DNA of 64,000 bases, taken from an uncultured Clostridia bacterium (GTDB lineage Bacteria; Bacillota; Clostridia; Oscillospirales; Ruminococcaceae). The stretch lies in NCBI GenBank assembly GCA_947627235.1, contig CANQVG010000005.1, positions 25,806 through 89,805 of the forward strand. The letters are read 5' to 3'. A program made the position numbers and the translations under genes. The notes beneath the pieces are model-generated. The model had not been told where the DNA came from. It was given only the letters and a program-made list of their open reading frames with translations, and did not search any database. Each line of letters opens with the position of its first letter. The first letter of the stretch is position 1. Positions 1-6,602 of the stretch are shown one piece after another.

Positions 1-255
1 TTCGTCAGTCTCCCTGACGGGCGAAGTGGCGTCGGGAAGCGAAGACGAGTCTATCAGACCGAGCTGCGTACCGTTGTGCGCGCCATTCACGCCTCCGCCG
101 ACGATATCGTCCTTTATATGCCCTAAAACTCCCTCGCCGTCGCCTCCGAAAGCGACAATGAATATAACCGCGAGAATTATAACAAGCAGCGCCGCGACCG
201 TTACAACCGCCGCCTGCCGTTGATTTTTCTTTCTGCTGTGTGAATACTGTGCCAT
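1..255 (-). CDS. Membrane-anchored protein of unknown function (partial, N-terminal 85 residues)
   Basis: The gene runs off the left edge of the window, so only the N-terminus is visible. It starts MAQYSHSRKKNQ, a short basic cytoplasmic tail. One hydrophobic segment follows at about residues 13-36, and then a Gly/Asp-rich extracytoplasmic stretch. This is the topology of a type II membrane protein or uncleaved secreted protein. The start is supported by a GGAG ribosome binding site about 7 bases upstream. The functional domain lies outside the window, so no role can be assigned. Confidence 0.7.
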   Translation of the reverse strand, partial: MAQYSHSRKKNQRQAAVVTVAALLVIILAVIFIVAFGGDGEGVLGHIKDDIVGGGVNGAHNGTQLGLIDSSSLPDATSPVRETDE

Positions 256-372
256 ATTCTGCTCCTTTACGGGTAATTATTGCTATGCCTTAAACCACTT
301 ATTATTATAATACCTTTTCGCGGGAAGTCAATCGGCGTCGGCAAAAATTCATAAAATGTTCATCTGAGCATC

Positions 373-396
373 AAAAACGCCGGAACACGTCCGGCG
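373..396 (-). terminator. Terminator-like hairpin facing leftwards, no obvious gene before it
   Basis: On the minus strand a 7-bp stem CGCCGGA/TCCGGCG with a 5-base loop is followed by TTTTTG. No convincing minus-strand gene ends just before it, so it may close a short non-coding transcript that starts in the XRE operator region, or protect against readthrough. Confidence 0.5.
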
Positions 397-480
397 GTTG
401 GGTTTGTTTTCGAAAGCGCCTTTTAAAATTTGCCCCGCTCGCGGTGTAAAGCTTTTTTTCGGCAAGTATATCGCATAAAG

Positions 481-495
481 TTAAGCGCCGCTTAA
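481..495. promoter_or_regulatory. Operator-like palindrome 1 upstream of the XRE regulator
   Basis: TTAAGCGCCGCTTAA is a perfect 7-bp inverted repeat around one central base. A second copy (TTAAGCG-A-CGCTTGC) lies 42 bp downstream inside the promoter. Two sites spaced about four helical turns apart fit cooperative binding by a helix-turn-helix dimer. The XRE protein encoded just downstream is the likely ligand, by inference. Confidence 0.6.
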
Positions 496-516
496 TATTT
501 CTCAAGCACGCGCCCG

Positions 517-545
517 TTGAAATTAAGCGACGCTTGCCGTATAAT
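517..545 (+). promoter_or_regulatory. Promoter of the XRE regulator with operator in the spacer
   Basis: TTGAAA at 517-522 and TATAAT at 540-545 are separated by exactly 17 bases. The spacer holds the second palindrome copy (523-537). Repressor bound there would block RNA polymerase directly, which predicts negative autoregulation. Confidence 0.75.
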
Positions 546-572
546 ATAATCATCACTTAACGGAGGTGCGCT

Positions 573-887
573 ATGAATTATTTGATCATCGGAGAACAGA
601 TACAGAAATTCCGAAAGGAAACAGGCATTACGCAAAAAGAGCTCGGGGAGGCGATAGGCGTCAGCAGCTCGGCGGTTTCACAGTGGGAGACAGGCGGGAC
701 TCCGGATATATCCCTGCTGCCGGCAATCGCCGACCGGCTCGGAGTCACGGTTGACGCCCTTTTCGGACGTGAAAAGATTACGGAGGAAAATATGCGGGAG
801 GTATTGCCGCGATATATCGCGTCGCTGCCGAAAGCGAAGCGCATCGACGAAATCTTCCGTAAGATTCCGATTCTTAAAGACAAATAG
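573..887 (+). CDS. XRE-family helix-turn-helix transcriptional regulator
   Basis: A 104-residue DNA-binding protein. Residues about 6-60 form a Cro/C1-type HTH: the region IQKFRKETGITQKELGEAIG is followed by a recognition helix around SSSAVSQWE, and PDISLLPAIADRLGVTVDALFG is the usual fourth and fifth helix. The C-terminal 40 residues are short and basic, without a recognisable effector domain. The start follows GGAGGT by 6 bases. The gene stands alone, preceded by a consensus promoter overlapped by palindromic operator candidates, so it probably represses itself. Its other targets cannot be told from this window. Confidence 0.85.
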   Translation: MNYLIIGEQIQKFRKETGITQKELGEAIGVSSSAVSQWETGGTPDISLLPAIADRLGVTVDALFGREKITEENMREVLPRYIASLPKAKRIDEIFRKIPILKDK

Positions 888-898
888 AGGAGAGCTCT

Positions 899-940
899 AT
901 GTTAAGATACTTAAAAGCCCGTTTCGGGCTGCCCTACTGA
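899..940 (+). other. Possible 13-codon leader-size ORF with hairpin
   Basis: A GAGGAG ribosome binding site precedes ATG and 13 codons (MLRYLKARFGLPY). The codons contain the stem AGCCCG-TTT-CGGGCT. It may be a remnant of a longer gene or the end of the XRE transcript. No U-run follows the stem directly. Coding status is doubtful. Confidence 0.2.
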
Positions 941-968
941 TATGTTTTTCCCATCTTAAGCTTATGCT

Positions 969-2141
969 TCACCCCAACACGTCCCTGCGCACGGCGTTTA
1001 CAAGCTTGCGCGAAAGCGCCGAGGTGCCGCAGTCGGTGCGCTGGGTGCCTATAAGTATTGTCATCCTGCTTTGAGGATAATTCGCGAAGAAACAGCCGAG
1101 CCAGCCATCCCAGCCGTATTCGCCCCGCTCGCTCATAAGAACCGCCTGACCCGGGTCTACGAGGTTGCGCATCAGATTGCCGTAGCTGTACCCGCCGAGT
1201 CCTTGCCAGTCGAAGCCCCTGCGCTGACGCTCGGAAAGGCTCGGAGATGTCATATATCTCACCGCAGTCTCTGAGAGAATACGCACACCGTTAAGCTCGC
1301 CGCCGTTCATAAGCATCATTGCGAATTTGGCGTAGTCGTCAAGAGTCGAAACAAGTCCCGCTCCGCCGGATTCAAATGCAGGTTCCCTGTCGAGGCCATA
1401 GTCGATGCCGAGGTTATTCGTCGGGCAGTGTTCGACCCGACACTCGGCGTAATTCGTGCGGTAAACCTTTGCGAGCCGCTTCCTCTTTTCTGCCGGCACC
1501 CAAAAGCCGGTGTCGTCCATTCCGAGAGGGTCGAATATATTCTCTTTCAGAAATTCCCCAAAGCGCATACCCGTAACGTTTTCAATCACTCCGCCGAGAA
1601 CGTCCGCCGAAGTGCCGTACATAAACCTGTCCCCGGGATTAAAGCAAAGGTCCACGCTTCCGAGCTTCTCGCAAAATTCCCGCGTAGTCATAGGGTTATC
1701 GGAACGGAGCCGCCCGTCAAGCTCGACGTATATGTCCGCGACCTGCGCCGAAGAGCCTTCGCCTCCCGGATACGGCAGACCCGAGGTCATATTCATCAAA
1801 TCCTTTATCATTATCTCGTTCTGCGACTTCACCCGCTCGCCCTTTTCGTTTATCCAATGAGAAGGCTTCCAACACGGCATCGTCCAGCACAGACAGTCGG
1901 CGAGGTCCAAAAGCCCTCTGTCGACAAGTATCATCACCGCAGCCGAGGTTATGGGCTTTGACATCGAATAAAGCCGCATTATCGTATTGCGGGAAAATGG
2001 CGCTTTATTCTCAAGGTCACGATATCCGTATTCCTCATATATGATTTCTTTTCCGTCCTTTAAGACGAGCATATTCGCACCTGCGGCAAATTTGCGGTCG
2101 TCTATCTCGTACTTTATTATGTCACGGTAATTCTGCGGCAT
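969..2141 (-). CDS. Serine hydrolase of the class C beta-lactamase / EstB esterase family
   Basis: A 390-residue cytoplasmic protein (no signal peptide) of the beta-lactamase-related penicillin-binding fold. The SxxK nucleophile motif is SMSK at residues 59-62 within MRLYSMSKPIT. The second catalytic element is Tyr175 in YGTSADVLGGVI, the EstB-like arrangement. The C-terminal GWDGWLGCFF corresponds to the third motif region. Family members hydrolyse short-chain esters or beta-lactams. A lack of export signal and the EstB-type Tyr motif favour an esterase rather than a resistance enzyme. The start is supported by GGAGG 9 bases upstream. It is monocistronic, followed at the left by the XRE gene on the other strand. 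Confidence 0.8.
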   Translation of the reverse strand: MPQNYRDIIKYEIDDRKFAAGANMLVLKDGKEIIYEEYGYRDLENKAPFSRNTIMRLYSMSKPITSAAVMILVDRGLLDLADCLCWTMPCWKPSHWINEKGERVKSQNEIMIKDLMNMTSGLPYPGGEGSSAQVADIYVELDGRLRSDNPMTTREFCEKLGSVDLCFNPGDRFMYGTSADVLGGVIENVTGMRFGEFLKENIFDPLGMDDTGFWVPAEKRKRLAKVYRTNYAECRVEHCPTNNLGIDYGLDREPAFESGGAGLVSTLDDYAKFAMMLMNGGELNGVRILSETAVRYMTSPSLSERQRRGFDWQGLGGYSYGNLMRNLVDPGQAVLMSERGEYGWDGWLGCFFANYPQSRMTILIGTQRTDCGTSALSRKLVNAVRRDVLG

Positions 2142-2168
2142 AAGAACGCCTCCTTTGAAATATCAGCA

Positions 2169-2195
2169 AAAAAGCCCCGATTAAGGGGCTTTTTA
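2169..2195 (-). terminator. Intrinsic terminator of the surface-protein gene
   Basis: AAAAAGCCCC-GATTA-AGGGGCTTTTT is symmetrical and can work in both directions. It lies 16 bases after the stop of the gene ending at 2211 and just upstream of the hydrolase gene. Confidence 0.85.
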
Positions 2196-2210
2196 TAAGT
2201 ATAGAACGGA

Positions 2211-2832
2211 TTATCTTCTCTTGGAGACAACAGCGGCAGCAAGCGCGACAACAGCGGGAATTACCGCAAGAGCAAGACCTGTCTCGGGAGACTCGGCAGT
2301 GTCGGCCTCGGTCGGCTCGGCGGGAGCCGCATCGTCAGCGGGAGCCTCGGCAGCAGCGGCGGCGTCGACGACTTCAACAACAACCTCTACATCAGTAATG
2401 GCTCCGTCAGGAAGTTCAATGAAATTCTTCCACCAAACGTTGTACCAACCGATATCAAGAACGCCTTCGTCGGTAAGACCGGTGCCATAGCCCTCGGTAA
2501 GAGCTACTTCTTCGCCGTTGATCTTTATGGACTTGGTGAGAACGGTCAGATCGGAAAGATTGGAAGTTCCGGTAAAGGAATCACCCTCTGCAACAGCAGT
2601 AGCGTCCTTTATGTAAATGGTGGCAACTTTTGAACTGTCGATGTTCATACCGGAAAGCTTAAAGGTGTACTCGCCGGGAGCATTGATAGTAACAGGGTCA
2701 CTGACGATATTCGACCAAGTTGCCTGCTCATAAACAACAAGAACAACATCCTGCGAGCCTTCAAAGGCGAAAGCCGGAACCGCAAGCGCCATTACCATAG
2801 CCAAAGCAACAACGACCGCAATAATCTTTCAT
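2211..2832 (-). CDS. Secreted surface protein with C-terminal sorting-like tail; start region frameshifted
   Basis: The main frame (from about 2804 down) encodes the h-region and cleavage site of a signal peptide (AMVMALAVPAFA), a beta-rich domain of about 120 residues, a linker rich in Ala/Pro/Glu, and a C-terminus SPETG plus hydrophobic segment plus SKRR. That tail resembles the LPxTG/NPxTG surface-anchor signals of Ruminococcus-type bacteria. The only good start is ATG at 2832 with AGGAGG 9 bases upstream, but it is out of frame: ATGAAAGATT would need two more A (or one fewer base) to read M-K-K-I-I-A-V. An in-frame TGA precedes the coding frame. TTG at 2804 is the only alternative and gives a signal peptide without a basic n-region. 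It is either a sequence error, a recent mutation, or a phase-variable A-tract. A promoter and terminator are present. Confidence 0.65.
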
Positions 2833-2947
2833 AAAACAATTCCTCCTTAACATATTCGGATAATTCATACAGTCCCGTAAACAGGCAAATCTCCGCTGAG
2901 GATTATTTGTATGTATTTATGTTAGGAATTGTACTATATCCACTATT

Positions 2948-2976
2948 AGTTTAATCCGGCGTTTAGTTTTTGTCAA
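2948..2976 (-). promoter_or_regulatory. Promoter of the surface-protein gene
   Basis: On the minus strand TTGACA (2971-2976), a 17-base spacer and TAAACT (2948-2953). The predicted 5' leader is about 100 bases, which is long for a single gene. Confidence 0.6.
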
Positions 2977-3016
2977 TATACTTTTTCAACATTATAGGCA
3001 ACATTTTTTGCACTTT

Positions 3017-4156
3017 TTATATAATTCCGCCGTTTCCGTAATAATCCATCAGCAGCTCCACCACACGGTTATAAGCATTGATTCCGTCGCTCACGCCGTT
3101 AAGAGTGAGATTTGCGTCGGTGAGCTTTTCCGATATCGCCGCGACGGTTTCCGTCGGGATTATCTCCTTGTGACTGTTCTTTTCCCAGTAGTCTACGGTA
3201 TAAGAGCCGAAATCGTTATCCCACGCCTGAGCCGGAACCGCTGCAACCGACTGCCAGAGCCTGTCCTCATAATCTGTTCCCCTGAGTTCGAGAGCGTTGA
3301 GATAAAGGTAATAAAAGGCGTCAAGGCAGGCGGAATACTTCAGCTCGTCGGTGCCGTATTTAAGACATGCCATAATAGCCACAAAGCTCGCCTCGTCCTC
3401 CTGAATTATGCCCTTTAAGTGAGCAAGCTCATGGCATACCGTCGCGGGAACCGCTATCGGCTGAATGTCGCGGTTATAGGTCGCCTCAAAGGCAAACGGT
3501 ATGTAAAGCCCGATTATTCCCTCCTGCGACATAAAAAAGGAGTTCATAATTTTTTTTGGGCGCGGAAAATACCCCTTGAGCTGAGAATACTCCGCGCTCA
3601 GACCCTTCATCGCTTCACGGCAGTCGTCCGACGGGTCCGCGCTGAGGACTATATACCCCTCGGCGTCGCGTTCAAAATTGCCGGAAAGCTCTGCTATGCG
3701 TGCGCTTACAGCCGAGAGCGTGTCCAAAAGAAGCTCTTCATTGTGTTCAACCGGTTCAAAATAACGGTCGGAAAACTTGGTGCAGTGATACATTACAAAG
3801 CACCCGAGAGTTTCGGTCGCAAAGACATATACGAATATTACGCATAAGAGTCTGATTATAAAACCGAAAATCTTTTTGGTAAGAGCGGTGTTTTTGCGCT
3901 TTGCTATCGCGAAAACTATCATCGCGGGAATCCCGACCGCCGCCGAGGCAACAAGCAGAATTATCATTATCTCACCGAGAGAAAACGGCAGCAGTCCGGA
4001 CAGAAAAACAGGCAGCGAACTGTAAAGAGGATAAATCTTTTGCACATAAAAGTCGGAAAAAGGCGTGGACATCCACGACAGCGCATAAATAACAGCAATA
4101 ACGGCAAATACCGCCGCGATAATAATATAAAACTTTTTAATCCTTGTCTTTTTCAT
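3017..4156 (-). CDS. DUF3810 family membrane protein with HExxH zinc-peptidase motif
   Basis: A 379-residue protein with three hydrophobic segments near residues 9-29, 45-80 and 90-120. A large domain follows that contains HELAH in VCHELAHLKG and a downstream EDEASFVA glutamate, the arrangement of a gluzincin-like metallopeptidase. DUF3810 proteins are widespread in Firmicutes and Bacteroidetes but have no established substrate. Its ATG lies inside the end of the CDF transporter gene (20-bp overlap), so the two are translationally coupled. The link between a metal transporter and a putative zinc protease is positional only. Confidence 0.8.
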   Translation of the reverse strand: MKKTRIKKFYIIIAAVFAVIAVIYALSWMSTPFSDFYVQKIYPLYSSLPVFLSGLLPFSLGEIMIILLVASAAVGIPAMIVFAIAKRKNTALTKKIFGFIIRLLCVIFVYVFATETLGCFVMYHCTKFSDRYFEPVEHNEELLLDTLSAVSARIAELSGNFERDAEGYIVLSADPSDDCREAMKGLSAEYSQLKGYFPRPKKIMNSFFMSQEGIIGLYIPFAFEATYNRDIQPIAVPATVCHELAHLKGIIQEDEASFVAIMACLKYGTDELKYSACLDAFYYLYLNALELRGTDYEDRLWQSVAAVPAQAWDNDFGSYTVDYWEKNSHKEIIPTETVAAISEKLTDANLTLNGVSDGINAYNRVVELLMDYYGNGGII

Positions 4157-5057
4157 CTTCGTCCTCTCCGCCCGCCCCGACAGGATCCATATGTATGGTC
4201 AGCAAAACGCCGAGCTTTGTTTTGACCTCCTGCTCTATGCCGTCTATTACCTTGTGTATCGCGACAATGTCGCTTTTCGGGTCTACCTCGGCGTGAAGTG
4301 AGGCAAAGTTTGCGCCGAATCCGTAGTTGTGTATCTGCAAATCGTGAAATCCCCTTACCTCGGGGCGGCTTTTCACGATGTCCGAAATCGCGTTCACGAG
4401 GCTCTCGGGCGGCTTCATACCGAGCATCGGGCTGACCGCCTTTTTTATCATCACGGCGGAGGACCATATTATAAACAGCGAAACGGCGAGTCCCGCCCAA
4501 CCGTCGATGTTGATTCCGCTGACGCCCATAACTATCACACTCAGAAGAACTGAAGATGTTATCAGCACGTCGTTTCTTGAATCGAGAGCCGCCGCCGCAA
4601 GGGTCTGGGAATCAATCTTTTTTGAAAAATAAAAGTTGACTGCCGCCTGCACGGCTTTTAAAAATATAGCTGCGGCGAGCGCGGAATATGTAAATATGTC
4701 TATTGAAAGCTCCTCGGGAGTGATTATCTTTTCAACCGAGCTTTTCGCAAAAAGCACTCCCACCGCAAACATAACCAGCGATATTATCAGCGCGGTTATC
4801 TGCTCGTAGCGCGCGTGACCGAAGGGGTGGTCGCTGTCCGCCGGCTTGGCAGCCAGCCTGAAGCCTATCATCGTGAGAATCGACGAGCCTGCGTCGGTAA
4901 GACTGTTTACGGCGTCCGCCGCGACGGTCACGCTGCCCGAAATCAGCCCGACCGTTATCTTTATCAGAAACGCGGCGAAGTTGGTCAGTATTCCGAAAAG
5001 ACCGGCGGCAAAGCCTATGCGGGTGCGTGCTGCACCGTTTTCAGAATTGTTCGGCAA
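4137..5057 (-). CDS. Cation diffusion facilitator (CDF) family metal exporter
   Basis: About 306 residues. The six-helix CDF membrane domain contains the paired acidic site motifs AADAVNSLTDAGSS and DSRNDVLITS (equivalents of the HxxxD metal site), and DSDHPFGHARYE, a hallmark of the family. The C-terminal cytoplasmic domain (from about residue 210) has HDLQIHNYG and HAEVDP. CDF proteins export Zn, Fe, Mn or Co in exchange for protons, and metal choice cannot be read here. I chose TTG at 5057 because GGGGA lies about 6 bases upstream; a longer frame starting at TTG 5108 has no ribosome binding site. It is the first gene of a two-gene operon with the DUF3810 protein. Confidence 0.85.
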   Translation of the reverse strand: MPNNSENGAARTRIGFAAGLFGILTNFAAFLIKITVGLISGSVTVAADAVNSLTDAGSSILTMIGFRLAAKPADSDHPFGHARYEQITALIISLVMFAVGVLFAKSSVEKIITPEELSIDIFTYSALAAAIFLKAVQAAVNFYFSKKIDSQTLAAAALDSRNDVLITSSVLLSVIVMGVSGINIDGWAGLAVSLFIIWSSAVMIKKAVSPMLGMKPPESLVNAISDIVKSRPEVRGFHDLQIHNYGFGANFASLHAEVDPKSDIVAIHKVIDGIEQEVKTKLGVLLTIHMDPVGAGGEDEDEKDKD

Positions 5058-5108
5058 AACTATTCCCCATTTCGGCGAGGCGGCAACGTAAAAACCGTTG
5101 CGCTGCAA

Positions 5109-5379
5109 GTTTATTATGTTATATTATATCAGCTAATTCGGTATAATGCAATAGCCCGATGAGCTTTAAATAAACGGTAAAATCGTTAAATTTACCCTTT
5201 TGACGTATCGGCTTGCAGTACCGGTGCTTAATTTTATGCGGATTCGATATGCCGTCATACATATACCGCTTGTACCGTTTCGGATAACGGTACATTTAAA
5301 AAACCGTCGGTCAGCCGACGCCGTAATTAACCGCTGACAACTGTCTTCCTAAAGCTAATATGCGCCCGCTTTGAGAGCA
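5109..5379. other. Intergenic region with two unassigned hairpins
   Basis: No gene is seen here. Two inverted repeats stand close together: GTACCGTT/AACGGTAC with a 6-base loop at 5272-5293, and CGTCGG-TCAG-CCGACG at 5305-5320. Neither is followed by a clear T-run. They may be remnants of a repeat element or RNA structures. Confidence 0.4.
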
Positions 5380-5408
5380 TACAAAACTGCCCCGCTAAAA
5401 TGCGGGGC
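5380..5408 (-). terminator. Intrinsic terminator of the pcrA-DUF4364-yfbR operon
   Basis: GCCCCGC-ATTTTA-GCGGGGC followed by AGTTTTG on the minus strand, 10 bases after the yfbR stop codon. Confidence 0.75.
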
Positions 5409-5418
5409 TTTGATCACT

Positions 5419-6000
5419 TTATCTCGTCTGCTCGTCGAGCGTCAGATTATAGCTCGGCAGGAACTCCTCAATAAATGCGTCCGCCTCGGGCAAGCGCATT
5501 TTTTTGATTGCCTCAAGAGTCTGGCGTTCTGCCTCGGCAAAATCGGTGTTGCCGCTGCGGCGCTCTTCGATACATTTTATCAGCGCCGAAAGCTTGTCCG
5601 CAGCCTTAACAAGACGCGCAGTCTCGGGGTCGGACTCCGAGTCGAAGACCTCGGCGTAGTCCTCGCGCAAATCATCAGGCACCGTAGAAAGAAGCTTTTC
5701 AACAGCAGCCTCCTCCACCCGCTTGTAGGCTGACTTTATCCCGGGGTCGTAATACTTGACCGGAGTGGGCAGGTCGCCGGTGATGATTTCGGGAACGTCG
5801 TGATAAACAGCCGCGAGCACCGCCCTTGACACGTCGATATTTCCTCCGAACCGACGGTTTCTCAGCTCGCACAGAAGGTGCGTTATTATCGCAACTTCGA
5901 GCGAATGTTCGGCGATGTTTTCGGTGCGGGAATTGCGCATAAGCCCCCAGCGGGAAATATATTTCATTCTCGAAACAAGCGCAAAAAAGCTTTTGTTCAC
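5419..6000 (-). CDS. yfbR: YfbR-like HD-domain 5'-deoxynucleotidase
   Basis: A 193-residue HD-domain phosphohydrolase that removes the 5' phosphate from dNMPs. The order of motifs matches Escherichia coli YfbR over its whole length: R17-W18 with RTEN at 25-28, EHSLEVA with metal ligand His32, the HD pair His67-Asp68 in VYHDVPEIITGDLPTPVKYY, and the later metal-binding Asp in KAADKLSALIKC. The GTG start overlaps the stop of the DUF4364 gene by 4 bases (GTGA), showing translational coupling. Placed in an operon with a DNA helicase, it may help control deoxynucleotide pools, but that link is inference. Confidence 0.9.
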   Translation of the reverse strand: MNKSFFALVSRMKYISRWGLMRNSRTENIAEHSLEVAIITHLLCELRNRRFGGNIDVSRAVLAAVYHDVPEIITGDLPTPVKYYDPGIKSAYKRVEEAAVEKLLSTVPDDLREDYAEVFDSESDPETARLVKAADKLSALIKCIEERRSGNTDFAEAERQTLEAIKKMRLPEADAFIEEFLPSYNLTLDEQTR

Positions 6001-6590
6001 AGGTCGTTCACCTCTTTTGCTTCGGGCTCGTATTCCTCGTTTTCAAGCGCGTAATCGAGAACCTTCCCGTAAAAATCGGAGGGATTTTTCATTATCTTAT
6101 CCGCCAAAAGCTGCGCCTGCTCGCGGTCGGGCGCGTAGAGTTTCAGCTCCATCAGCGTTAGACCTCCTTCGGTACAAAGCGTGTTTACGCTGTATCCCTT
6201 TTCCTTCTCGGTTATCGAGATTTTAACGTCGTTCTGGTTCTTGAGCCTTGCAAAAAACTTCAGCCCCGATGAAAGTATCTTGTTCCGAAAGCTTATCGGA
6301 ACCATCCGCTTGAAGTCGTCGGCGCCCATCTTGGCTATCTCGGAAAGCACGTAATACTGCTCGCCGTCCTGCTCCTCAAGGGTGAGCGTCTTGGCGTCCA
6401 GAAGCTCGTTCACCGCTTCCGTGAAGACAAAATAGTTGACAATTCCGTCGTCGGTGGCTATTTCGGTTAGCTGCATAGGAGTTATCGGACGGTTTATCTG
6501 CCGCAGAAAATAGCATATGAGAATCTTCACCGCATAGGTGTCGGTAAGGTTCATCATATTCGGCGTGATGTATTTTTCATATCCTGCCAT
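5997..6590 (-). CDS. DUF4364 family protein
   Basis: A 197-residue soluble protein. The first 75 residues look like a winged-helix fold (VKILICYFLRQINRPITPMQLTEI, then a second helix NYFVFTEAVNELLDAKTLTL and a beta wing EEQDGEQYYVLSE). The rest is alpha/beta with KEKGYSVNTLCTEGG. DUF4364 is a Firmicutes family often annotated near helicase or nucleotidase genes, and its function is unknown. The start follows GGAGGTG placed over the pcrA stop, 12 bases downstream of pcrA. The wing helix suggests nucleic-acid binding, as inference. Confidence 0.85.
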   Translation of the reverse strand: MAGYEKYITPNMMNLTDTYAVKILICYFLRQINRPITPMQLTEIATDDGIVNYFVFTEAVNELLDAKTLTLEEQDGEQYYVLSEIAKMGADDFKRMVPISFRNKILSSGLKFFARLKNQNDVKISITEKEKGYSVNTLCTEGGLTLMELKLYAPDREQAQLLADKIMKNPSDFYGKVLDYALENEEYEPEAKEVNDL

Positions 6591-6602
6591 TTTGCACCTC
6601 CG

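Noticed and set aside
371..556. 61-codon frame on the minus strand ending at the leftward terminator
   Set aside because: No RBS and no sensible protein features; the region is better explained as operator plus possible RNA.
915..929. AGCCCG-TTT-CGGGCT as terminator of the XRE gene
   Set aside because: No U-run follows within 15 bases; kept only as an unclear hairpin inside a doubtful 13-codon frame.
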